From assembly GCA_003999685.1 (NCBI GenBank), contig CP021222.1:1364001-1428000 (forward strand): a stretch of 64,000 bases of DNA. Direction: 5' to 3'. Under the pieces are notes generated by a model. The model worked only from the letters and a program-made list of their open reading frames with translations. It was not told the DNA's origin and did not search any database. Below, piece after piece: positions 49,955 through 62,205 of this stretch; position 1 is the first letter of the stretch, and the number at the start of each line of letters is the position of its first letter. A program made the translations under genes and the position numbers. The DNA comes from Taiwanofungus camphoratus. Its lineage: Eukaryota > Basidiomycota > Agaricomycetes > Polyporales > Taiwanofungaceae.

Positions 49955-51340
49955 TTACCTGTTCTTAGTGTTGTAGTATTCGAAGCAACCTGTAGCTTGT
50001 ACAAATTTCACTGTTGCTTTGAAGTGCTTCGGGTTCCCTAGAACAGCTTTGATGGAGTTAGTGCTTCTGCCAATGGCTATATGAAGTGCTTGTCTTTGTT
50101 TGTGGAATCGTCGACATAGTAGAAGAAAGTGGTTGATGGTTTTGGGTGTTTGACAGACTTCGCACAGGGCCGTTTGACTTTGTTTGATTTTCTTCAGGAA
50201 GCAGTTGAGCGCCACTGCGCCAGTGCAAAGTTGAATCAGGAGACTAGTTCCCTGTCTGCTAAGTGATGAAAGAGCTTTGAAAGTATGGTGATTTGGTAGA
50301 TCAGGATCAATTTTACTTAGCTTAGTGAATCTAGGCAATTTCTTCCATAGCTTAATCCACTCATCCTGACTGGTAACCTTGTGCGCTGCTTTCATTGCCA
50401 CTATGCTCTTTGGTAGCTTAGTGTGTAGAAGTGACGGGATGTCATCGCAGCGTGAACTGTGTCCATTGGCTGCTAACTTCGCCTCTTGGTCTACATACTC
50501 GTTGCCTGGTACGTTGTGATGTCCTGGTGTCCAAGCTATGTGTATATGGAGGTCTCTGTAAGTTAGTCTTAGCTGGTGGATCTCTTCGTGAATGGCGTCA
50601 AGAAGGTATTGTGCTGGTTGCCTTCGGTTTTGTCCTAGTGCCGTTATGGTCGACTGGTTGTCCAGCGCTATAAGGATTGATCTGATCTGGCATTTTAGTG
50701 TTCTTAGCATAGACTTTATAAGATGCACTGAAAGTAGTACACCAACAGTTTCACCTTCAAAAACTGTGTGTACCTTATCTGAGCCTAGGTGGAAGTATAG
50801 CATTGGTTTGTTGGGCATGTTAAAGGCCGTCACTGCCACCCCTATCTTGCCATCTATGCCTGATCCGTCAGAGAATATTTGCAAGTCGTCCATGCATGTG
50901 TGAATGTATTGGGCGGCATCATCCTTTGATTTGGCTATGTGGGTGGTGAAGCTAGGTGACCAGTTGGGCAGTTTCCTGATGGGGTCTATCATTTCAACTT
51001 TTTGTGGTTTCATTCAGAACGATTTAAGGAGCTCGTGAATGGTGGAACAGTGATGACATGGGTAGTATCTCGAGCAGTGTAGGACTATTGCATGAAGTGG
51101 GTGTGATTGGGGTAGAGAGCAGAGTTGTAAGCATTCCTTGAAGCATGTGTGATTGAGTCAGATTGGTATGGGAGGGATATCAGCGTGGAGTTCTAGCAGG
51201 TCAGTAGTGGTACACTTGAATGCCCCTGTAATGAGACAGCATGCAAGGCGTTGTAGCTTTCCTAGTCGTTTAGCAGTGCTGACTGATCCCTTTGGTAGCG
51301 TTCTGTCAGTGATCATGTGAATGGGTTCGTACCATACAGT
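49955..51340 (-). mobile_element. LINE 3' part: RNase H and C-terminal region
   Basis: A 352-residue frame at 49955-51013 carries an RNase H domain: QIFSDGSGIDGKIGVAV (first Asp), the FEGETVGVLL Glu, LIALDNQSTITALG (Asp) and WTPGHHNVPGNEYVDQEAK (His/Asp). After it comes a terminal cysteine/histidine stretch, CEVCQTPKTINHFLLLC. The RT C-terminal portion follows upstream at 51014-51340 (WYEPIHMITDRTLPKGSV). RT followed by RNase H on one strand is the order in fungal LINEs of the I/Tad group. The element continues at 53095-53294 and 53867-54029, separated by insertions. Its 5' portion is not in the window. The frame upstream of the RNase H part is interrupted by stops, so the copy is dead. Confidence 0.88.
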
Positions 51341-53094
51341 GATACGACCTAGGGGACCCTGGTACCTAGGGAGTGCTCCACAACGTGGCTGTGGGGTAGT
51401 GTGATAACTGTGAGGATGTGAGGGTAGGAGCTACAACCTGTATGATACCGGGAAACCTGTATGTCTTGTTTTTGTAAGTGGGGGAGTAAGGGGTCAAGGG
51501 TCCTGCACAACAGGATCTTGTTCCTAAGTGCTATACAATCCCTAAGGCCTTGCGAGGCCCTCCGAAGTACACAAAGTTCTTCGAGATTCTGTGAAGTCCT
51601 TCGAAGTTTTAGCTAAATTGCGCGAGCTGACTTCGTAGGCTGTATGGAGTTAGGGAGCAATAAGCCAATGGACTATAATTTCTACTAAGCGGCAGAGGGT
51701 ACAAGACTGCTGCGAAGTCCTTTTAGCTAGAGTTAGCTAAAGGGCGTACAGCTTAGAGGTTTGTTAGAGCGAGGTTTGGCTAGCGTAGGAGACTTGTAGG
51801 AGAGGTCGGATGGTTTGGAGAGCTAATACTTGGAATACGAATGGGAGAACGAGGTTGCTGGAAGCTCTGAAGTGTCTGATGACTTCGAGGTGTAGGTCGG
51901 AGAGTTCGAGGGCGTAGAGAGATGTACTATAGCCTGTAATGAAGGCTATGGGGGAGTCGTAGGGTTATTCGTAGGACGTAGGAATGATGCAATGTGAGCC
52001 TAAGGGTATAACTAAGGCGGAGGCCCACCGAATAGGTGCTATAAGAGGTGCTGAAGGGCGCGAAGTCGCGGTGACTTCGTAGATCGTAGTGCGTAGTTTG
52101 GGAAGCGTAGATGTGGTTCGTAGATATATCGTGAGCGTAGACGTAGTTCAAAGGTACTGAAATAGAGCTGGGGTGGAGACTTAAGGGCTTAGGACCGTTC
52201 CTAAGGTTGTACTCGTGGTGCTTTTCTGAGATCGGAGCTACCGGGGAACTTGTATTCCAAAGAGAGAAGCGTGCACTGAGGGGTCTCTGTCGTACATAGT
52301 AAACTACCTCTGACTAAATAGGGGAGCGTGAGGTGAACTATTCTTGCGTGAAGTGATCCTTACGAGTCCGAAATGTGTACTACAGCGCATGGGTTCCGAA
52401 GTGAACATGAGGAGGATAGGAACTAAATAGGAACTGAAACAGGGGAACTACGTACGGTAGAAAGGTGACCAAGTTCATTCACGAGGGCGGGATGACTATC
52501 CGAGAGCAGCCATGTGCTGTGATCAACTATCTTAGTGGGCTAAGAGCATACAAAGTTCCTAGCAGCGGGACTTGGCCTAATTGGGGTAGGAGGTGTCCTA
52601 ACTGGGTGAAGGGCCATATGGATACGCCCTAGGATGACCTTATGGCATAGGATCGAGACCCATGGGGTGCGCAAGGCTTCCTAAGTCCAGCTTCCGGAAC
52701 TTCGGACCGTTTCGGAGCCTATCGGAGGTAGCTGCAATCACAAGAGCTAGGAGAGACTTAGCTAAGACTTCTTAGCTAAGCCCGGGATGAGTGACATAGT
52801 AGGTAGGACCTAGATTCAATGGAACAGTGTGGGAGGGCCGGCAGTGTCCGATAGTGGACTTAGCAGGAGTTAGGGACTTCGCGTCTAGCATTTGAAACCT
52901 CGTAGCACCTCGTGTGACTTCGCAAGACTTCGTCGGGTGTTAGAAGGGTTTAGGAAGGAAAGGGGGCGTTAGGAATATTATAGGAACCTATCCCTCCTGT
53001 TGTAGGCTGTAGAAGAGTCTTAGAGTGGTTGGTTGGGGGATTAGAAAGCTTCTAAAATCGCGATTCGGGGCCCAGGAGGCTGCGGGACTCATCA
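51340..53094 (+). mobile_element. Solo LTR-A, second complete copy, inside the LINE
   Basis: Begins TGATACGACC and ends GGGACTCATCA, like 3370-5135, with the same length within about ten bases. It sits between LINE halves that join as ...KVKYAL and TVWYEP... once it is removed. The flanking duplication is imperfect (ACAG left, ACGG right). Differences from the first copy are mainly CG to CA/TG. Confidence 0.7.
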
Positions 53095-53294
53095 ACGGGG
53101 AGTGCATATTTGACTTTTGGGATGACAACTGAACAGTAAATGCATTTGATATAGTGAGAGGGTAGCCCGAAGGAAGGCCATGTTAGTCGTTTTGCCGCCA
53201 TAAGTAGTTTTGTACCTTTGGCTGTTGCGTATTCGACATGTTCATGCCATCGTGGTTCTTGATCTATCTGTATGCCTAAGAGTTTGGCTGATCT
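53095..53294 (-). mobile_element. LINE middle piece (RT C-terminal region)
   Basis: The minus-strand frame reads KLLGIQIDQEPRWHEHVEYA and LPSHYIKCIYCSVVIPKVKY. This is the stretch after the RT palm in LINEs, where LG..ID..L.W..H is characteristic. It is bounded by solo LTR-A on one side and solo LTR-C on the other. Confidence 0.85.
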
Positions 53295-53866
53295 TGTTAC
53301 AAGGCGGTAATGGTGCAAACATACATTTTCATTTCTCTTCGCTATACTGGACTAGCGGGTCGTGTACACTTGCAATTATCACCATTATTCCTGACGGGCT
53401 GACCGTCATCCGCTTAGTTATGGACTATTCTCCAGAAAAGACCACTCGGACCTCTGACTCATAGACATCTAGATAATGGCACCTGTGGGAGTGAGGGTTA
53501 GCTTGCCCTAAACCCACCATAGTACTTAAGGGGTTGGCTCACTGTGGAGCACCCCAATCTTGTCCTCCTTAGTTACACTGTGTACTTTGGTGCCGTTGTT
53601 ATTGTTTGTACTTTATGACTGGGCTTAGGCCCCTATACCTTCATCTATTCAACAGGTCTCCTCAGACCATCTATGTCCTTGTGACTACACTAGGACTTAG
53701 GCTGTGACTTAGCCCGCAACTCTTTTGAGACCGTTGGGCTAACAGTTGAAGACTTAGACGTGTACTTGTCGTCAGCCAGGCTGACCCCTTGTCTACACTT
53801 TATGCCTGACTACTCAACGACTCACCATCATGATAGTCACCTACGGGCATAGACTCCCCCATAACA
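53295..53866 (+). mobile_element. Solo LTR-C inside the LINE, with 5-bp TSD
   Basis: The 572-bp unit runs from TGTTACAAGG to CATAACA, flanked on both sides by GATCT (53290-53294 and 53867-53871). It is the same family as 7665-8235 and as the 5' LTR at 61635. The LINE frame resumes on the far side. Confidence 0.92.
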
Positions 53867-54029
53867 GATCTGATGCATTTGATAGTTGTGTTGCTGTGAA
53901 TGTAGTCTTTCCTGTCTACAGATTGTTTCCTTGTTAGTTGTAAGCATGCAAATTTGGAATGCTCAGCTGGGGAATTGTGTGATTCAGACCAATGTTCCTG
54001 CCTGGTCAACATATTACTTATGATCATGT
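53867..54029 (-). mobile_element. LINE piece (RT region) up to the gypsy insertion
   Basis: The minus-strand frame reads HNSPAEHSKFACLQLTRK and DYIHSNTTIKCIRS, in register with the piece at 53095-53294 after removing LTR-C. It stops at the 5' LTR of the gypsy element at 54030. Any further LINE sequence must lie beyond the nested elements, outside the window. Confidence 0.8.
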
Positions 54030-54572
54030 TGATACAATTTCTTTTATCGCATATCTTATCGGTCGGACCTCGGATCGGTCCCGTGACCTTTTGCTTCTAG
54101 GACGGGCCTTGGGTAGGCCCAGCTTCTTCGCGCAGCGTCTTGACTCATCGCTGCTTATGGTACAGGCCCCGGTTACTCATGGACTCTGACTCATATCGGG
54201 CCCCGCTTACACATTCCGTCTTACGCTTACTGATTGCTAATACGGCCCGATGACTCATATTGCCTTACTTACGCTTACTCACGCTGATTCCTAGACCACG
54301 TGCCATGGTCTGTGCGCAGAGTAGAATACGTATATAAGGCCCTGTACTTTGTAGGTTGGACCTTAAGTTCGATCTGGTTACCAAGTAGCTAGTTACCACT
54401 AGCAATCTTATACTCGTATCTTGTGACCTCTCGCTTCGTACCTGAGTACTCGCTCGACTCCATTGACTTCGCCCAGGAGGACATACGCAGTGTCCATAAA
54501 GCCTCACTACTATCTTTAGTAGCCAGGTCCTCACGTTCGAGGCTTTCCGATCGTTGATATCAGCTTGTATCA
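54030..54572 (+). repeat. 5' LTR-B of the gypsy element
   Basis: 543 bp, TGATACAA...TTGTATCA, with a TATATAAGG promoter-like box near 54331. The internal region starts AAAGATCG at 54573; no TGG-type tRNA primer site is evident there. Confidence 0.93.
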
Positions 54573-57500
54573 AAAGATCGAACTTACGCTAAGTCGCCCC
54601 TAGTCTTATCTAGTAGGGCTAACCGTTAGACATCATGTCTACCATCGAGACAGTCGACCCCACCGCTTGGGGATTGCCGACTCAAGTAAACAACGCGCTG
54701 CTTCTGTACGATCGTCTTCGTTGGACTTTTGTTGACCAGAACCTCAATCCGATCTACCCGAACTCCCCACTCGCGTGGGTAAGGACAATTTCGGCTCGAC
54801 GAGCACAGGAGAAATTAGCCTCCTATTTCAGACGTAACCCTCCGCCAGACGGAAGAGACCCAGCTGGTTTCTTTCCCACATCAATACCTTCGACACCGTT
54901 GATAGCCACTCCGACCACTCCCACATGCCCATCACTTCCTTCCACACCAGTAACACCCACCACCCCTACCACGATGGCTACTATCGCAACAATGACCAGG
55001 GCGGAGCTCGAGGCGCTCATAGCGCACCTTTCAGCGCAACAGCAACAGGGGAGTCGACCCCTTGAGCTCGACATTCCTGCATCGGAGCCGTTCACCGGGC
55101 AAGGAGAAGATCTGGAGTGTTTCCTCCAGCAGGTGGAGCACTACCTCACTGCCACCAACAATCAAGGGTTAAGCGATGATGCAAAGATCGCTTACACAGT
55201 CGCTCTCATGAAAGGAGGGCAGGACGCACGTATCTGGCGCAATACATTTTACGAACGGGCCGCGGGAGGGCATGCTCCCTACGCTAGCTGGGACGTATTC
55301 AAGGCGAGCTTGCGACTCGCGTTCCCCGAGCACGAAGGAGTCCAGAGGGCTCATCAGGTGCTAATGGAGTTGCCGGCCAAGCAACTAAACAAGAAGACCA
55401 GGGTCAGTACAAAGATGTACGTAGGGAGGTTCCGACTCCTGGCAGAGAAGGCCAAGTTAAAGGACGCTTTCACGAGCCTCCAAGGCCAACGCACCGAGAA
55501 CGATTACCCCACACTGAGGGCAATCTTCATCAAAGGTCTGGACCGCCAGATCTACACGACACTCGCGGGCCGCACCAATACGGAACGACCCAACTCCATG
55601 GAAAAATGGTACACTGACGTTCTCCATCTCGACGCCGTCTATAGAGGGATTGACCAAACCCTTTCGACCACCACTGACGTCGACTACGGCAAACCCATGG
55701 AGGTGAACGCACTTGTTACCCCACGTCCCACGCCGTTCACCAAGAAGTGAGAAGACGGATGTAACCTTAGCGAGAAGAAGAGAAAGTACCACATGGACAA
55801 TCATCTATGCTTCTACTGTCACAAGGAAGGACACACGGTGCGCAAGTGTCCGAAGAAGACGGCCAAGTTAGGCCAAAGGAATACCTCGAAGGAACCCGAG
55901 GCACGATCCCCCATGGATTTCTGCTCGTACATCAAGACGCTCTCGTCGGATGAGAAGAGGGCGATGTTCGAGGAGTTAGGAGGATTTTTAAAGGGACAGG
56001 GTGAGCCGACGCAACCACTGCCCATATCCATTTCACTGTCCCGCATCGTACTTGTAGTTCGGAATGACAGAGCCCTTCACATTCCGATTACTGTGGGACG
56101 AAAAGCCGTCGAAGCCCGCGCCTTTATCGATAGTGGCGCATCGGAAATATTCATGCATCCACGATTTGTTAAGGAACACAAGTTACGGACTGAGGCACTA
56201 CCACACCCAATACCGGTGTTCAACATGGACGACACTGCCAACAAGCAAGCGCTCATTAACAGACAAGCCTTGCTATCGTACAAAATCGGGAATGAGCCCC
56301 GGTTTGTCAAAGCATACGTGGCCAGTATAGGGAACGAGGATGTCATCTTCAGACATACATGGCTCAAACTTGAGAACCCCAGTATCGACTGGAAGGGGGG
56401 TCATGTGGAACTGAAGCACCGCATGACCCTGCAAGAGTCTCGAGAGTGGAAGAAGGGGATCATTGCGCAACGAGTAGTGTGACTGGAGCTGAAGAAACTA
56501 GCCGAACGAGAACAGGAAGAAGCCCTGGATCCCATGCTAGACTATGAGGTAGACTGGTCAGCACCCCCTTGTTCACAAGTAGTGGCATTCCTCGCTGAAC
56601 GAGACAAACGCCTCAAGCAACAATGGCAGCCCACCATTGAGGAGGTAGAGGATGAAGGAGACTTCGAGGTGGTCGACACCATGTCTCCTGTCCTGCCGAC
56701 GACAGACATATCTAGGCAGACGGCACACCGCGACATCCCAGTCACACCCCTGGTAGAAGAATCGGTCAATGGTATCACACTGGATCAGGCGATGGAAACG
56801 ATCGACGACGATGAACTGGTCATAGTGTTCATCGAGGGAGATGATCAGATCATGACATATGGACGGGACTCGCACCCGGCGTATCGAGACGCCCCGCTTA
56901 TGGAAAAGAAGTACCCTCTCAACGGAACTTATTGTCGTCTCGAAAACGGTCTTATCTGGCAGGTCAAGCACGACATCAGTCGACTCACCACGTCTACAGA
57001 ACTCGCTATCAAGGAACACGCCAAGAAAGAGGAGAAACCGGTCACGGAACTCGTCCCCGAGTACCTCCATGATCTCCTCCTGGTGTTCGACAAGGCCAAG
57101 GCAGCGAGACTTCTCCGACATTCGGAGTTCGACCACGAGATAAATCTCAAGCCGGATTTTAAGGACTTCAAGCAGTCGACGTATCCTCTCAACTGGGATC
57201 AACGAGCGGAACTGGACAAGTTCCTCGAAGAGGATATAGAGAAGGGGTACATCCGACCGTCCAAATCGCCACTCGCAAGCCCATTCTTCTTTGTGGATAA
57301 GAAGGACGGCGGATACCGACCATGCCAGGACTACAGGGAACTCAACAAGGGAACGATCAAGGACAGATACCCTCTTCCCCTCGTAACGGAACTTCTGGAA
57401 CGCCTCAACAACACCACGATCTTCACAAAGATGGACCTTCATCAGGGATACAACAACCTTCGCATCAAGGAAGGAGACGAATGGAAAGCGGCTTTCGGTG

Positions 57501-59482
57501 TTCCAGCAGCTGGGGAAGGACCTCCCTCGTTCTACGAACCCCTGGTAATGTTCTTCGGGATGTGCAACTCACCGGCAACATTCCAACGGATGATGAACAC
57601 AGTCTTCGCAGACATGCTCAAGGAAGGATGGTTGGCAATCTATATGGACGACATCCTTATCTACTCGACAGACCCCGAGGAGCATAAGAAGCGGACACGG
57701 CGAGTTATCGAACGACTGAGAGATACCGATCTGTATCTCAAACCGGAGAAATGCAAATTCGACGTGCAAGAAGTCGAATTCTTAGGCATGATCATCAGAC
57801 CCAGACAACTCGCCATGGACCCAGTCAAGGTAGCCGGCATCAAGGACTGGCTGATACCTAAGAACCTCAGGGAGGTTCGGTCATTCATCGGATTTGGGAA
57901 CTTCTACTGCCGGTTCATACATCGCTTCTCGCATCTGGCCCAACCTCTGGTCTCGCTTACGCGAAAGGACATTAAATGGCATTGGGACGATGAACAGCAG
58001 GAAGCTTTTGAGGCATTGAAGAAAGCCTTCCTGGAACAACCGGTTTTACAGATGCCTGACCCGGAGAAGCCATTTGCGTTGGAAACGGATGCATCGAAGT
58101 TCGCCACGGGCGCCGTCCTCAGGCAAAAAGACGACAACGGCGATTGGCATCCATGCGGTTATATTTCCCAGAGCATGACGCCAGCGGAACAAAATTATGA
58201 CGTCTATGACCGAGAACTCATGGGCATCATGAGGGGACTCAACGAATGGAGTCACCTCCTCATCGGAAGTCTGTACCCAGTCACGATTTATAGCGATCAC
58301 AAGAATCTGACGTACTGGAAGACGGCACGGAATCTTAATCGAAGGCAAGCACGATGGGCTCTTCGCTTGTCCGAATTCAATTACAGATTAGTTCACGTCC
58401 CGGGCACACAAATGGTGCAAAGCGACGCGCTCTCCCGGCGCCCCGACCACGACAACGGTTCATCAGACAACCAGGATGTAACCGTCCTACCAGACAAGGT
58501 ATGGGCAGCAGCAATCAACACGAGTCTCAGAGCTTTCATCATGGAAGCATGCGTAAATGACTCAGTGTATATGGAAGGGATGCGCAATGCACAAAACGGC
58601 TCAAACGACCACTGGACAATTCGAGACGGAGACCTCCTCTACGATAATCGGGTATATATTCCCCTGGACGAGGATCTATGACGACAAACGGTCTCGAATT
58701 ACCACGACCTCCCCTCCGCCGGCCACCCTGGAATTCAGAAAACCCTCTCGTCTAGTCGACGAGACTACTGGTGGCCTGGAATGGCTGACTTCGTCACACA
58801 ATACGTCAAAGGTTGCGGCACTTGCCAGCAAATGAAAGTTAACATGCACCCCACCCGACCGGCCCTACTCCCAATCAAATCCGCGCAGCACGCCACTCCG
58901 TTCAGTGCATTCTGCGGCGACTTCATTACGGATTTGCTGACTTCGGAGGGCTACGATTCAATTTTGGTCGTTGTGGATCATGACCTTACGAAGGGGGTAA
59001 TTTTCATTCCATGCAACAAAACGATTGACGCATCAGGAACAGCCGAGGCATTATATCGTGAGGTTTACAAGTGGTTTGGTCTTCTGGACAAGATCATTAG
59101 CGATCGAGGACCACAGTTCGCATCAAAGGTATTTCAGGAGCTCTGCCATATGACCGGAGTCAAGTCGGCTATGAGCACAGCGTTCCACCCTCAAACGGAT
59201 GGAGAGACGGAACGAGTCAACCAGGAATTGGAGATCTACCTGCGATGCTTCACGAGCAACAACCCGGACAATTGGTCGTCACTGCTGGGCTCAGCACAGT
59301 TCGCTCACAACTTGCGTGAGCACTCTACAATCAAGGCGTCACCCTTCAAGGTCATGATGGGCTATGAATCTCGAGGGATTCCCGTCGTACACCCCGGATC
59401 GGACACACCGGGCCCTGCTTATCGACTGCGGAACTTGCAGAAGATTCGGGAAGACGCACACTCAGCAATGGAGCTAGCACAG
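54030..59482 (+). mobile_element. Ty3/gypsy element with LTR-B, fossil, interrupted
   Basis: Parts in order: the 5' LTR-B (54030-54572, identical in length to the solo copy at 1810); a gag frame (54635-55750) with a Thr/Pro-rich linker; a CCHC knuckle (CFYCHKEGHTVRKC) near 55810; an aspartic protease (FIDSGASEIFMH) near 56130; reverse transcriptase with YMDDILIY near 57640; RNase H (LETDASKFATGAVL) near 58080; and an integrase zinc region and catalytic core (58690-59480; [13 protein letters not shown]). The order protease-RT-RNase H-integrase defines Ty3/gypsy. The copy is broken in a few places, is cut at 59482 by another element, and has no 3' LTR in view. CATGT precedes the 5' LTR, as the expected target duplication. 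Confidence 0.93.
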
Positions 59483-59982
59483 TGTTACCGGGGGGTTCAC
59501 CCTGATAACGCTGCAGAAGCTTGGAGCGGTGTGCAGCGAAGGGTCGAAGAGGAGCGATGGTGACGACAAGTCACGATCCTCGGTAGTCTTCAACTACAAG
59601 CCCTATGTAGTCGCGATAGTCTTTCACGGGCTTCTTGCGGTGCAAGGAGATGTGTGAAGACTAGCGTGTATTGGTACTAATGCGTAGTACACTTTAGGAA
59701 GGATGAACAAAGAGAATACGACTAGGGGAACCTCCAACAGTGGGACTCCCCTTTATACTGCCACCATCAGCCCCCAGGTATACTAGCAGCCCCCCAGAGA
59801 CCGCATAAGGTGAGAGGAGTCAGCGGCCCGAAAGTACATAACTACCATGGCGTGAGCGGGGACGGTCGGCCCGTCAGTCAATCTGGGTAAATAAGGTGTG
59901 GAAGGGATGCCGCGCGTCCATGGTGTGACAAACAAAGGGAAAGAAAAAACGAACACGTCTCTGGTCCTATCCGACAGTAACA
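59483..59982 (-). repeat. 3' LTR-D
   Basis: 500 bp bounded by TGTTAC on the plus strand at 59483 and GTAACA ending at 59982. It starts exactly where the plus-strand integrase similarity of the LTR-B element stops (after AMELAQ). CACAG precedes it; the partner duplication would lie outside the window. Confidence 0.8.
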
Positions 59983-60023
59983 CTACCCCCGTCTCCTCTC
60001 AGGTGTCGCCCCAACACCTACCT

Positions 60024-60830
60024 TCATGACCTGGTAGCTCCCTCGTCAGGCTGCTTCGACCCACTGATTTCCGACCAGGCAGCCCCTGCCTTGGGGCATT
60101 GGTCGGTGTCGTGATCGTCAGCGAAACAATCCAGACAGCGAGGCGGGACGAAGGGCTCAACAGCCGGCTCCCCCAGTCGTGGCTGGTGGATGCAATCAGC
60201 AGCAACGTGATCGAGGCCCATGCAGAATTCACAGGCCCCAGCCCATCGGTCCAGGGGGCGGCACTCGGAGTGGAGACAAACTGTCCACTCGTCCTGCGTG
60301 GAGGGGGCTGGGCGCGTGATGACGGAGGAGGGTGGTAGGAGATGCTCGAGGGCGGAGACGACGTCGGTGCGAAGGAGGAAATTCAGATGGGAGCGCGTAG
60401 CATTACAGGCCTGCCAGTACGATATACCAATTTCCCGGATGGGGCTGGCCCACCATTTGGCTTCGTCATGCTCTCCCTTCTCCCTCTCCCCTCTGTACCC
60501 CCTTATTACCTGATCGAGGTGCAAGACGACCTCGGCCTGATGTCGAAAAATGGCAACCTGGGCCGCAAGATTGGGCCAGACAACGAGGGCGGTGTCCACC
60601 GCCGGGCGTAGTCGTTCGTTGGCCAGCACCCATCCGAGACGGTCGGCGGGGGTCAGAAAGTCGGCGGCGAGGCCAGATGTTGCTTGGCGAGGTAGGGGGA
60701 CGACAATCCCCTCGGTGAAGTTGGGGAGGTTCTGCGGTCCCCGAAGAAAGGGATTCAGTGTGCGGGCATTCCCTGCGGTGAGGATGGAGGCGGCAAGGCG
60801 GGCTCGGGCGGCGTTGGTTCGATGGGACAT
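60024..60830 (-). mobile_element. Extra ORF with two zinc knuckles in the LTR-D element
   Basis: A 268-residue open frame lies between the end of pol and the 3' LTR, on the same strand as pol. It starts MSHRTNAARARLAASILTAG. Near its C-terminus are two CX2CX4HX4C knuckles: CEFCMGLDHVAADC and, about 30 residues later, CLDCFADDHDTDQC. The middle is helix-rich with tryptophans (AKWWASPIREIGISYWQAC). Its first codons overlap the end of pol in another frame. A position after pol is unusual for a knuckle protein, since the gag knuckle normally lies before the protease. I do not recognise the rest. It may be an accessory nucleic-acid-binding protein of the element. Confidence 0.6.
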
Positions 60831-61634
60831 GGTGGGAGGCGGCTTTGAAGTGCTGCGGAATGGCTCCTTGCAGGGCAGTTGAACGGTTGTCGACTGGGTT
60901 GATGCCTAGGTGGTTTGCCTTCTTATAACGCCTCAGCAGGTCAGGGGAATGCTGTAGATCATCTTCCTTCTGCCAGGTGCTGGCAGAGACCGGCCATCCC
61001 TTCCATTTGATGAGAAACTCCCATTTCCCACGTCAGGCACGATGCCCACGGAGGGCCTCGACTTCGTACTCTTCTTCCCCCTCGACCAGATCAGGTGGTG
61101 GTTTCAGAAAGTTGGGTCCGTGTTCCGCTGTTTCCCTGTATGGGGTGAGCAGCGATGCATGGAACACCGGGTGAATCTTCCAGGTTCTCGGAAGCTGTAG
61201 CTTGTACGTCAGTGGCCCCTTGACTTCCGTGATCTTGAAGGGTCCAAGCCGCTTTGGGTCAAATTTCCGACTTATTGTCCTTAGCCGGAGGTTCGTGGCT
61301 TCTAGCCAAACCTTGTCGCCTTCCTGGAAAGGTTTCCAGGGAAAAGGGGTTCGTTCCTCCATCAGCTTCTGGGCTAGCTCTTGCGCTGCAAGAGCCTCTT
61401 TGCGGGATTCGGAGATCTGGGTCAGGCGGTCTTGGAGCGTGGGGTATTTGTCGGAGGGTCGTGGAGATCCGATGGCCTTCGGGTCGTACCCCATGGTGAG
61501 CTTGAATGGCGATTCCTTCCTTCCAGCATGCGGCACCTGGTTGTGTGCGAATTCGAACTCGGGGATGTGTTTGACCCAGGTGTGGGGGTCATTTGCGCAT
61601 AAGATTCTCCAGGCCGCCTCCAGTTCCTGGTTGA

Positions 61635-62205
61635 TGTTACAAGGCGATAATGGTGCGAACATATATTTTCATTTCTCTTTACTATACCGGACTAGCGGGT
61701 CGTGTACACTTACAATTATCACCATTATTCCTGACGGGCCGACCGTCACCCGCTTAGTTATGGACTGTTCCTCAGAAGGGACCACTTGGGCCTCTGACTT
61801 ATGGACGCTTAGGTGCTGGTACCCGTGGGAGTGAGGGCTGGCTTGCCCTAAACCCACCATAGTACTTAAGGGGTTGGCTCACCGCGGAGCACCCCAATCT
61901 TGTCCTCTTTAGTTACACTGTGTACTTCGGTGCTGTCGTTACCATTTGTACTTCACGACTGGGCTTAGGCCTCTATACCTTTGTCTATTCAACGGGTCGC
62001 CTTAGACCACCTATATCCTTGTGACTACACTAGGACATAGGCTGTGACTTAGCCCGCAACTCTCTCGAGACCGTTGGGCTAGCGGTTGAAGACTTAGACG
62101 TGTACTCGTCGTCAGCCAGGCTGACTCCTCGTTTACACTTCACGCCTGACTACTCAACGACCCCCCGTCACAGTAGTCACCTACGGGCGTAGACCCCCCG
62201 TAACA
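61635..62205 (+). repeat. 5' LTR-C of the gypsy element at the window end
   Basis: 571 bp, the same family as the solo LTRs at 7665-8235 and 53295-53866. It links those two solo copies to a Ty3/gypsy element. Confidence 0.92.

Larger units (their letters stand above)
59483..61634 (-). mobile_element. Ty3/gypsy element with LTR-D and chromodomain, fossil
   Basis: It lies in minus orientation inside the integrase of the LTR-B element. Parts from right to left: the C-terminal integrase portion (FAHNQVPHAGRKESPFKLT, GPFKITEVKGPLTYKLQL, HPVFHASLLTPY) at about 61100-61630; a chromodomain-like stretch (WEFLIKWKGWPVSASTW) at about 60965-61035; an additional ORF at 60024-60830; a purine-rich tract just before the LTR (about 59983-60000 on the minus strand); and the 3' LTR-D. 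The 5' part is missing here because the LTR-C element inserted at 61635. It is a broken relic belonging to the chromovirus branch of Ty3/gypsy. Confidence 0.85.
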
